Shown here: positions 46,970 to 56,930 of the stretch, piece by piece
Layout: the number at the start of each line of letters is the position of its first letter
How positions within the stretch are numbered: position 1 is the first letter of the stretch
DNA from: Amyloporia xantha
Taxonomy: Eukaryota; Basidiomycota; Agaricomycetes; Polyporales; Adustoporiaceae
Direction: 5' to 3'
Length of the DNA stretch: 64,000 bases
Assembly (NCBI GenBank): GCA_036971615.1
Contig: JAYKKR010000011.1
Coordinates: forward strand, 310,001 to 374,000
The notes under the pieces: model-generated
The model's input: the letters and a program-made list of their open reading frames with translations, nothing else
The model's database searches: none
Told to the model about the DNA's origin: nothing
Position numbers and translations under genes: made by a program

Positions 46970-47660
46970 GTGCATGTACCAGTATAATAGGAACTTTCAA
47001 AGGGCCGTCTACAGATAGTTGTCTGAAAATCGTAAGCTAGGAGATCAAATACTTATTTTTGGTGTGTAGATATTCACGGATCGCTCGCTTCTTTTCAAGA
47101 TTTTCTCGCGGCGCATATTAGATCAGAGTGCTCGTCGCAATATAGATATGGTGTGGTATCTCCTGGTGCAGTGCGTTGGGAGTATGATGATGAACTAATC
47201 AATCGCAGATCAGCCTCATACAGTCGGGTAACGAGGAATGAATCCCATTGGACATACTAGTAGCCAGGTATTCGTGTATATCAACCTCGCCCAGCTTCAA
47301 AATTACAGTGCTTATGACTTGTAAAGAAGAAGGGGCAACGTAACATACCTATATGCCCGCAATCATGATAGTTCTCACAGCGATGTAATATAGGCAGAAC
47401 GCTTGACTCGAAGAAACTTATTCTCGTCCAGAGGTGAAAGTACACTTCGTTGATGTTTGGCATGAACATCCACAATGGAGATATATCATAATGACATAAG
47501 TGAAATTTGCACATAGGGTTGCCGTCTGTTGGCACGTACTCGCCAAAACATGTATCGCTGAACATGGATGCTTCTTGCAGCGTGCCCTAGGGGTCGCCGA
47601 ACAACGTGTAAAACTTTCTCCGGAAGACATTATTCGTCCTTCCGAACCGCCAGGCAAGAT
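46970..47660 (+). pseudogene. DUF2235 hydrolase relic on the opposite strand
   Basis: ATTTTCTCGCGGCGCATATTAGATCAGAGTGCTCGTCGCAATA is the nucleophile-elbow exon (FSRGAY.VRVL) of the DUF2235 genes, here on the plus strand with the codon before FSRG changed to Ile and a stop at the Tyr/Gln position. CGTGCCCTAGGGGTCGCCGAACAACGTGTAAAACTTTCTCCGGAAGACATTATTCG corresponds to the HALALDENRVKFSPED exon. Intervening exons are degraded. It abuts the left edge of block B copy 2. Confidence 0.7.
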
Positions 47661-47709
47661 ACTCTGAGATACTGATAGCAGTTTCAACAGCGCGAACGAT
47701 CGTCGAGTT

Positions 47710-48965
47710 TTCAGCCACGTCACTGATGCATGATGGGTGCTGGTGTGGGCTTGTGTGTCAAAGTTTGATCATGGACCCGTGCTCCTACGGAGACGTGCGT
47801 CTGCTGTTGTCGTCCTCCTAGTCTCGTCGTCCGTCTCTGTGAGCGACACATTGCTTTTGGAAATCTATACCGCTCAGCATCTACCATGGTGTCGGCTTGC
47901 CTATATACGAAATTTTATCGCCATCAAGTGCCTTCTGTGAAGAAACCTCGGTGATTGTTTTGCCATGCCATTTTCCGTTTGCCATATTCATGGGCTTGGA
48001 CTTAGTGGATCGACATATGGAAGTCCCGGCTGCACCGTCTCTTATATTTGCGCATACCATCACCTAGAGTGGTGATACTCCACTTGGTGAACCGGTCGGG
48101 CGCAGGCGGCCATTGTATGTACTGAAGTCTTCTCATTTCTCTTCTACACTCTGCCTTTGCCTGGGCCGCCTGGTCTATGTCGTGGGTCGTGAAGGATACT
48201 CTTGCGGCTCGTTTCCGTGAATGAAGGAGAAACGTAAGAGCACGCTCAATGCGACGTGCCTTAGCGCCACTCTGACGATCACATTCCGATTGCAGCTCAA
48301 CTTGGCAATCGTCATGACGTGGGCATCGTTTTTACTATTCTGCCTGTTTCAGCGACATCTTCAGGGTTAAGGTGCAGCGTCTGATAGGTACTCGGTTTGG
48401 TAACTCTGTGGGTCAGGACACCCGTACTAGGACGGTCGGTGTTTCGCCGGTACGGTGCGCCCACTTAACACCCTTTGACGAACCGCAGTCCATACAAGAC
48501 ATGTGTCACACAGCTATTGAATTTCATGCAGTGCGGAGCCAACCTGAGTCATCCTCAGCTCCACACTGCCCGTCATCCTCGGGTTGCTTGCTTCTGCACT
48601 GCATGCCCATTCGAGCAACGCCCGCATGAAATGGCTGCAATCGTGGCAACACTGTCCCGCTTGTTATCGTCTGATTAGCGCACCAGGTTCGTTACTTACG
48701 GGTATAGTCTCCTTATCGAAGTCGGAGACAGCCCAGCGCTTTGTGGCATTTTCCGCTATCAATTGCCATGCATCATCAGCCAATATATCCAGGTTTGTCC
48801 ATCGGATCATAGCTGTGTTTACTCGGGATGTTTCGTGCGAATACAGAGAAAGGCCATAACTGGTGCAGGCTGGGAAGCAGCATTGATGGGACCAGATCCC
48901 ACATCTGCATTGGCGTGATACTGACTGCCGTATGTCCTTGTTCGAAGTCATATCGCCTGCTAGAG
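47710..48965 (+). repeat. Block B left part, copy 2 (unknown gene relic)
   Basis: Parallel to 34.44-35.78 kb with the same order of segments, including CCGTGCTCCTACGGAGACGTGCG, TGGATCGACATATGGAAGTCC, CAGTGCGGAGCCAACCTGAG and CAATATATCCAGGTTTGTCCATCGGA. It is shorter and more decayed in the middle. Confidence 0.5.
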
Positions 48966-48969
48966 CTGT

Positions 48970-49090
48970 CCATCGCTGTATGACCATAGTCCCCGATTCA
49001 AGACTGCAGGTCGCTATTTTGTCACGAAGGTGAGCTCATCCAGACAGATGATCCCTTCCTTGGTCTTCCACAACAGTGAGACTAGGACTG
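48970..49090 (+). pseudogene. Ferric reductase fragment (second)
   Basis: CATCGCTGTATGACCATAGTCCCCGATTCAAGACTGCAGGTCGCTATTTTGTCACGAAGGTGAGCTCATCC..CCTTGGTCTTCCACAACAGTGAG matches the exon at 25.28-25.39 kb of the intact reductase and the fragment at 35.82 kb. Only about 120 bp remain. Confidence 0.65.
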
Positions 49091-49166
49091 ATCAAGACTA
49101 GCCTCCCCATAAATCGAATTTTTCAGTTCCAAGCTCCGTCCCTCCCGCCCTCTCACATACTTTGTT

Positions 49167-50377
49167 ATGGCTGAAGAGACCGGTAAGCCCACCACCGCGG
49201 CCGTTCAGCCCACTACCCCTCCCGACCAGCCAAACACCCCTGCCGTTCAGCCCGCAACCGAGGCCGTTCAGCCCACCATTGACGACGTCCAGCCCACCAT
49301 CCCTGCCGCTCAGCCCACCATCGACGCCGACCAGCCCACCACCACGGCCGTTCAGCCCACCATTGACGACGACCAGCCCACCATCCCTGCCGCTCAGCCC
49401 ACCATCGACGCCGCTCAGCCCACCACCACGGCCGTTCAGCCCACCACCACGGCCGTTCAGCCCACCATCGATGCCGTTCAGCCCACCATCGACGACGTCC
49501 AGCCCACCATCGACGATGTCCAGCCCACCATCGACGACGTCCAGCCTACCACCCCTGCCGTTCAGCCTACCCCCACGGCCGTTCAGCCTACCATCAATGC
49601 CGTTCAGCCCTCCATCGATGACGTCCAGCCCACCATCGACGACATTCAGCCCACCACCCCTGCCGTTCAGCCCACCATCGACGCCGTTCAGCCCACTACC
49701 CCTGCCGACCAGCCCACCACCACGGCCGTTCAGCCCACCATCGATGCCGTTCAGCCCACCATCGACAATGTCCAGCCCACCACCCCTGCCGTCCAGCCCA
49801 CCGCTGCGGCCGTCGTCGGGGATGTCAAGACCCTCGAAGACTTCCGTTTGAAAGTGAGTGTCCGCCTTACCTGCCATTCCGCACAAGCCACAACGGATCT
49901 GAGCCCAGAGCGCCGTACTTATCATCGTCGCTCTCAATCCGCAGATCAAGGATAACAGGGTCACCATCTTCGGCCTCGCGGCGAGTTGGGATTCCTCGAG
50001 CCTGGTCATCATGCCAATTTTTGAGGAACTCGCGAGACAGCCTGAGTATCAGGACAAAGCCATTTACTACAAGATCGATATAGATCAGCTGAAGACCATT
50101 TTCAAAGAAGTCGGCATTAATGCTGACGTATGTGCCTTCCCTTGGTATTACGTGGTCGTTGAACCAATCTTCAGAGCGACGGTCTGAAATATGGTGTTAT
50201 TTCTACAGCCACCCATATTCATCGCCTTCAAGTCTGGCAGGAAGTTGAAAGACATTTCTACTGCGGACCCCTCTGCCGTTGAGGTAAGTCTCTGTTTCTT
50301 CTGTTCACTCTCCTTGAAGGCATCTAATGCGGTTCATGCTACAGACATTCATTGGGTCCGTCACCACCTCTGAGTAA
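49167..50377 (+). CDS. Thioredoxin-fold protein with 29-unit heptapeptide N-terminus, no active-site Cys
   Basis: Exons 49167-49853, 49945-50127, 50209-50283 and 50345-50377 join in phase to about 325 residues. Residues 12-214 are 29 consecutive seven-residue units of the type A/D-V-Q-P-T-I/T-D/P/T. The remaining 110 residues form a thioredoxin fold like the paralogue at 36842: TLEDFRLK, VTIFGLAASW, the active-site position WDSSS, LVIMPIFEELARQ, YYKIDIDQLKTIFKEVGI, cis-Pro loop PPIFIAFKSGRKL. Both CXXC cysteines are gone, so it cannot be a thiol oxidoreductase. The repeat region is Pro/Thr/Asp rich, without signal peptide; an extended spacer, perhaps modified at Thr, is inference. Intron positions equal those of the paralogue. 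It is tail-to-tail with the DUF2235 gene at 51276-53502. Confidence 0.8.
49200..49808 (+). repeat. Coding minisatellite, 29 x 21 bp
   Basis: Units of 21 bp of the form GCCGTTCAGCCCACCATCGAC with point changes that are mostly multiples of one codon. Neither length nor phase varies, showing selection for the reading frame or recent expansion. The tract also leaves a 304-codon antisense frame and a 229-codon alternative sense frame open. Confidence 0.9.
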
Positions 50378-51275
50378 TGGCCCATGTCAGCTCACCACCC
50401 CCACCCCTGTCTTGTCGTCAGTGCCAGACTATGAGTTTGCTTACTACACTACCTAATGTAAGACGGAACTGCTAGCTTACGGTTATCTGCCAGCACGCTA
50501 TCTAACGTTAAATGTCAGGTGAACAGTGTCGCTGCAGGACACGCACTTCGGTATCTGTCTTCCATACTAGCTGTACTTCGACGCGCGGTACGTAGCACGT
50601 CATGCGCCCTCGCGCCTCCCCGTGTTACCATCAGTCCAACGAGTCGTGTACAATGATATTATCTAGCATGATTCACCTACATCGACAGTAGCCTCCTGCT
50701 ATCACCTGTACCTAAGTAGATCGAACCAAATACATGTTCTTTAGAGCGTTCTCCGCGACCTCTCCAGTCTGCTACACTTCCAACTGTGTTACGGGGGTCT
50801 TGACAGGACCAAGCTTTGTCATGCCAATGGCAAATTCGAATTGGATTTGGCAACAACAGCGTCCTGCCCAATCAATAAGCCTCTATCAGTTTCCTAAATA
50901 CCTGTGTCAAGTTTAAGCCACGATGAGTCCATTAAATACTACAAATGCGACTGCATAGTGGTCACGTCGCACGATGTCGCTGTATCTGTGTTCTTTCCAG
51001 TCGTGCAGTCAATGAGATCTACTGAGTCAGATGTGTCGACTACATGTCAGATACGGATATCCTGCGAAGGTTTGAAAGAAGTATCTCCTCTGCTCACAGG
51101 AAACTAGACTACATACACCTGCGTCACTTGGTCATAGACTAGAACAATGCTGCCTTGAGGTGTATTAGATACATCAATCAGTCCGGCCTGGGTCAAATTT
51201 CGGTCATCAAATGCGCAGGGCGAGTAATTCACCACGGTCATGTTCTATCCACTGCTAACAACAGTAGTCTCAGGG
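50378..51275. other. Gap between convergent genes, no gene supported
   Basis: About 900 bp between the thioredoxin-fold and DUF2235 genes of block B copy 2. No open frame of interest. Confidence 0.4.
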
Positions 51276-53502
51276 CTACTGCATCACCTCTAATAACGTC
51301 TCGAGGAAGGGCTTGTTATTCTTGTCGAGGCGCCACTTTGAATACATTGGCGGAACTAAATGAATGGTGTTATGAAACAAATATAACATCATGTGAAAGT
51401 GATGCATACCCTTCTCTTCCTTATGCCTGGCCAGTTTCATGATAAAACGTGACATCTCATCGGGATACTTATTGGACTTTAGCATATCGAGGAGTATCCT
51501 AAAAGTTTCTGGGCCTGCTTCAACGAATGCAGGGACTCCATTCTCTACCGGTGTATTTCAATATGGTACGTTGCATTAAAATTAACATTGAAAGCACGCA
51601 CTATGTGAGTTCAGGATGAAAAATGCATGCCACACGTTGGTCCCATTGCGAAGTTGTTGAGCTTGTTCAGTCGCGATATCATCGCCATAGATGCCTTGCT
51701 CAATCAAGTCTGACTCCATCCTCCCTGCACAAGTCTTGATGTCATTCCAACTAGGAGTTCCCTCTTGAGGGTTCCTCGGAACAAATTGAGCTTGGGGTTG
51801 ATATTCTTTCCCCTGATCTCCGCGAATATTAGATTTGAGAGAAGATTCTCCCTCTTTGTTTAGGAAAGCTTTGACGGAAGCATGGATCTTCTGATGGGGA
51901 TAGATATAACGCGGTGCACCAAAGTGAGGAAAGATCCTTAGAACATGATGAGGACACTAAGGCAAGAAGGAATCACCGTCTTACCATCTGAAAGGCTTAG
52001 AAGTGAAGTCGTCACACCGACTAAGGAAAGGAAGACATTCAAGGATGTACCAACCCCGTTTCAAAGAGTTCTGTGGCTTGAAGAACACAATCGATTCGAA
52101 GTTAAATCCCAGATTCGCAGGAGGGACCTTGAGTCCTTTCTTCCATGCCTCATACAGCATCCAGAAACGCGGTATGTCATTAGTCATGGTAATCCGCAAT
52201 TCCTGCTTACTCCCCCCACCACTGAAGGATTGATTGCATCAATGGATATTACCGACACAGCCGATGAAGACTTACACGTCGGAGTGGCACCCCGCAAACC
52301 AAACCTCTTTGACATGTTCAGCATCGTTATTGGATTTGTTATCAGTGATTCTTTTCCCCGAATCGAGCGAACGAAAGACGTCCTCCGGAGAAAACTTCAC
52401 ACGTTTTTCGTCGAGCGCGAGGGCATGCCGGAAGTAGCATATGTGCCCGACAGTACGTGTTTTTGGCAAGTCCTTGGAGCGGAATAAACCAATAGATGAT
52501 ACAGTATCCCTGGGTGCAGATACCCTAATTATTGTCATCAAATTTATGTATTTAGTAGATGTACTTACCAAACACCGACGAAATGGATTTTAACATCAGG
52601 ACGGGAAAAATACGCCTTGAATAACTTCATGCTATAGTATGTTGCTGTAAGACTACTAAACACGGCGGCATCAGACGCATGATACGCACGCCAAATCTTG
52701 GTATTTCTCCTTTGGTAAGATCTTGGCTAAGCGAGCGTATTTCTTGGCTAAGTGAGCGTATTTCTTGTCTGAGTGAGCGTATAACTCATAGGCACTTCAA
52801 TTCTTCAGTTGCACAATGATGATATACACAACGATAGATTGACCACTTACAACGGGATTTGTTCAAAGTTACCCTTGAGTATGAGGCCGACCTGTGACGA
52901 CTATTTTCATTTCGCAACTCGGAACAATAGCACACGACACACCGTATCTATCATTGCGGCGAGCACTCTGACCAGATACGCGCCGCGAGAGAAACCTAGA
53001 AAAGATATGAGCGGTCCGCAGTCGGTTCAAAGATATCCACATACCAAAAAGAAAAATTTTATCTCCTGGCTCATGCTGTTCAGACAGCCACCTGTAGGCC
53101 GCAAGAACAATAATGTGAAAGTCCCTACTGTACTGTCATGTTGGGTACCTTGATGGAGATCTCAAACAACCACGCACGGAGCTAGGGCGAGGTCTACCAA
53201 GTTGGTGACCCATTTCCACACCTGTAGCCTCCCTGAAGGGTTTGCGTATGTTCCAATCCCGCTGTTATAGTATAAGAGCTGGTCTTTACTCCTCTCCACA
53301 CGTCCGTAGATCTCTATAACATTCGAGTTCTGCTCTTGAATGTGTGAAGTCTAAACGGAATGTATTAGGGAGACGCGCCAACCTTTCCTAACGGCCTGAA
53401 CTGGTTCATGGTCCCATCGAGAGCCACTACGAGATTTCGCCCTGTAGGAAGCGCTTTACAAGTAGGACATATGACTTTGGGGCGCTGATCTGGCGATGCC
53501 AT
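51276..53502 (-). CDS. DUF2235 (Tle1-like) alpha/beta-hydrolase, second copy
   Basis: Same exon order as the gene at 38007-40210 and clearly diverged. Start MASPDQRPK, CPTCKALPTGRNLVVALDGTMNQF, then NSNVIEIYGRVERSKDQLLYYNSGIGTYA, HIIVLAAYRWLSEQ, and the elbow GFSRGAYLVRVLAAMID (about 52.97-53.01 kb). Then RDTVSSIGLFRSKDLP, FRHALALDEKRVKFSPED, and WFAGCHSDVGGGSK across an intron with donor GTAAGTCTTC and acceptor CTTCAG. FWMLYEAWKKG, RYIYPHQKIHAS, a helical exon (AFVEAGPETFRILLDML) and the end ETLLEVMQ follow. All junctions tested keep phase. The family Trp before the IVLAAY exon is Pro here. Ser, His and Asp motif residues are kept, so the enzyme may be active; its lipid or ester substrate is unknown. 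Confidence 0.78.
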
Positions 53503-55300
53503 AGGAATGAGATAATTAGACAAGACGAAGAGAACATACTATACCACGGGTGACGAGGAATCGAAGGTTTATAAGTGGTTCGATGCGCGCTACCGTGTCG
53601 ATATTGTACGTTACACTTCCCTTCCATGCTTCCATGAGATTTCCAAAATGATGTGCTTGACGGACATTGGCACCGAGGGGTGAATGTCAAATTCATTTTT
53701 CCTGAGACTTGCACCCTGTTTTTGTTGTGGAGCAATTCGCGACTCGTTACTGATACACCACAAAAGTTGGGCGATGTACAAACAATGGTTCCAACCAGCA
53801 TCTTACACACTGGGAGCATCATAGCAATTACGAGAGATGGATGATCGCATGCATTACACGAGACTGAATGGAGTGGCTGCTTACCAATGTCTCAAAATTT
53901 AGGGTACAAAGCGACATGCTATCTTTGCATACTATGCGGTCGGTACCGTTGTTGTATCTTGTGAGTTGTTGTTTGCTACTTTGCGTTCCTATATAGATTT
54001 TGCTGCGAGATTCGCATTTTGCGAGCTACTTCAGAGCTGGAACGAAAAATACAATATTAGTGCAGAAACTTTCTAACCGAACTTGTTCAGAGTTTGTACA
54101 ACGGCCATTACCGCCTTTCTCCCAGTATGCCGTATATCAGAAAGGGGATGACAACATTTTGACGGTTTCAAGTTGTTTGCACGCGCGGTCAGGACAGAGC
54201 CATCGGTCCGATTGCCGTTCCCAAGGAAGAGGGATTTTACGTAGTACTAACGTTCGGAAGACTAGAATTCCCAAGTTACAGTTACATGGCACCACTCTTG
54301 GGTAAAGCAGTAATGAATTCGGTGTTCTCGTCCAGAAGACGGTGGAGAAGTGCGCCGACAGGTGTTCATTCGTATCGGAGACGCGTTGGGCAAGACCACA
54401 TGATAGACACCGAGTTCGAGACCTACTGTCAATGTTCCTCTCTTTCCCTGTTTCTTCGAGAGGAATGCCTGCAGGCTGCCAGCTTGATGAGAGAAGCGAG
54501 GGTGCATGCCACTCGGGCGGTTCATGTAGTCTCCTGTGAGCAGAGTAGATACTTCCTTCGAACCTTCGCAGGCTCAGGATATTCGTGTCTGACGTCTGCT
54601 TTCTATTGGGGTACCGGTCTTATCGGCAGCTATAGGGTCCATCCGCTATTCGGCATATCACGGGTTTGTACAAACAAGCCATAACTTCGCGCTCGACACG
54701 TCTACGTTCTCTCATAAACTTCGTTCGTTCGCCTCCAGATGATATACATTGCCTTTCTCGAATGTTGTCTGCGATATTGTGAATAAAGCTTTCATGAATA
54801 CACTTAGGTAGTCCCGATAGTATCCATGACTCGAAAGCATCATCCGAATTTTAATTGCAGTGTGTTTGAGACATTGTAGACAGGAAGTGCATCCAGAAAT
54901 GGTGATAGGCAATGCTAATAAACACGCACTGTAAGTACGTAGTAGTACTGTATGTATACTGAAGCAACTCACTGAAGCTCTATCGCCGACTCGCAGCCTT
55001 TGATCGATTACAAACTCCGATCAAGTATCGACCGTCGTAGTACCGCCTTTGGGTATGAGTTCTGCCTTAACTTAGGACCATACCGTTAAGGCCCCCGTAT
55101 CAGAAAGTAGACTAGGTGCATTGGGACATCACTGAGAGTTCTCTGAGACTCTGAGTACTGTAATGGCGGAGCTTCGATGTCCGATTTGCAGCGGCACAGG
55201 CGCTTGTGTCATGAGTGTGTGAGTGTCTATGGTGGCCACGTGTATGTGACCTACGTTCATGGCGGGTCGAGAAAGACCTCATCATCACCACCTCCGCACG
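53503..55300. other. DUF2235 upstream flank and unassigned DNA
   Basis: The first 450 bp repeat the 40.3-40.7 kb flank (TGGTTCGATGCGCGCTACC, GCATGCATTACACGAGACTGAATGGAGTGGCTGCT). From 54.0 kb on I see a 132-codon plus frame (54286-54684) without motifs and no supported gene. Confidence 0.35.
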
Positions 55301-55339
55301 ATAGCAATGTCAAAGTGAATGATACTTTGCTTCATTAGT

Positions 55340-56410
55340 TGGAGAAGACACAGCACTGACTATGACAGAAGGTGTCGTAGATTCGGTCAAGATAATTCCA
55401 CACTGCGTACTTTCACGTCGAGTCCAGAAATCGCATGGTTGCTGCCAGCGTAACGCTTGTGTGGTTGCGCAGGTCTGGACACGAGACTCTACGTGGTGCC
55501 AAGTGTAGCCATAGCTTGTCATCTCTGACAAACCTGTCGATGTATCTGAAACGTAAGCCCACCTCTTAATCCCCGCAACCCACATATTGCATCCCTTGGG
55601 TAGTATTCATTGTAGATTCCCACTTTGATCCCTTGCTTGCGGCTATCGCATGGACAGATAGCCCTTCTGCTGGCCTTCGGAACACGATAAGCAGTCTTTT
55701 GCAAGTTCTGCAAACATGGTACGCTCTCGTTCGCCGTTTTCCTAGGATTACTTCTTTCAGCTACCCATTTCCACCATCACATCCTGAGCGCCCGCTCGTA
55801 GCGGTCGCAGACCTCGCGGCACCGCCTCCCCTAGTCGTCATCTGATCAGCGCATCAGTTTCGTATCTGTCTTCATACCCCTTCTAAAAAGTAGACGACGC
55901 AGAAGGAGCTCTACGGCGTAGGGTTTTTTTACTATGGGTGACCACCATCTGCTAATACTGCCAGGTGTGTCCATCAGACAAATCACGGAGCCGTATTAAC
56001 CCCGGAATTTTTCGTACATATAAGGAGAATGTCAACACCTGGGCAAGCTGGGAAATGGTAGAAATAAGGAGACGATCAGGCTGAGAGTGCGGAGCTAATG
56101 CAGCTACAATCATGACATGCATTTTCTGCGGGTAAAAGATAAGAAGCGTTCATTTATCCTCGTACAACATCTCTCCTGGTTCTTTCTCTATGGACGAATA
56201 AGATGTGCTCACTTACATCTAGATTGTTGTACTCAGGATAATCCCGGAGAATTCAGTAGCTACAGAGGCCGAAGCGGTTCCTGCTTCCCTACAACGCTCA
56301 AGGCCATCTCCAGGATTCTGCGGTGGCTCACATGTAGGACAGTTTACCGATTTGCACAGTTTATCTGCAAATGCCATGTGAACAAGGTAATCCGCCAAGG
56401 CAATGAGAGT
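55340..56410 (+). repeat. Mosaic of block A and 21-kb module relics
   Basis: 55.43-55.75 kb resembles the block A upstream relic (GTCATCTCTGACAAACCTGTC, ATAAGCAGTCTTTTGCAAGTTCTGCAAACATGGTAC). 55.77-55.86 kb resembles the block B module (CGCCCGCTCGTAGCGG..CGCCTCCC..GTC..TCTGATCAGCGCA). 56.09-56.29 kb resembles 21.78-22.0 kb. Junctions between unrelated modules show repeated rearrangement. No intact gene. Confidence 0.45.
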
Positions 56411-56930
56411 ATGTTCGACAGTAGTGGACGTGGAGTCAAAGGTTCCTATGTGGTTCGCTGCGCGCTGCCGTGGTTACATCACATGGCGCACTTTCTTTCC
56501 ATGATTCTTGAAATAACCAGTCCACACGGGTCATGTGGAAGAAATGTGCTTGATGGAGAGCGAAAGAGTCCAATTTTGGTCGCCAAGAAGTGCAGGCAGC
56601 TATTCGTTTACACGGTTTCACCGTGAGTTTCTACCTAGTTGTCATTTTAGCGATGCTTCCCTCCCTATCACTGATACAGTCAACATGATTGCAGAGGTTC
56701 GTAGACGTTCCAACAAGGTTTGAATCTATCAGGGCGTCACGAAATTCGAGACAGAATCTGATCACATGCATATGCGCGAGACTGAGCGGAGCAACTACCG
56801 AGGGTCTCAGAACCTATGAGTAGCGAGCGGCGCGTCTCAGTGCGCGGAACGCTGTGTGGACAGAAACCACAAGCACATATGCCTATGCGCAACCCGGAGT
56901 GGAGTAGCTACGTCGGAGTCTGGGAAGACT
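56411..56930. repeat. Relic of the DUF2235 5' flank
   Basis: GTGGTTCGCTGCGCGCTGCCG, CTTTCCATGATTC and two copies of a CATATG(C)..GCGCGAGACTGAGCGGAGCAACTACCG-like unit (56.77 and 56.88 kb) match the flanks at 40.27-40.62 and 53.58-53.88 kb. No coding part of DUF2235 is attached. Confidence 0.4.

Noticed and set aside
49162..49851. Pro/Ser-rich 229-codon alternative frame
   Set aside because: Same repeat in another frame; no exon continuation.
49098..50012. 304-codon Gly-rich antisense protein
   Set aside because: Passive result of the 21-bp coding repeat on the other strand; the sense frame continues into a spliced thioredoxin fold, the antisense does not.
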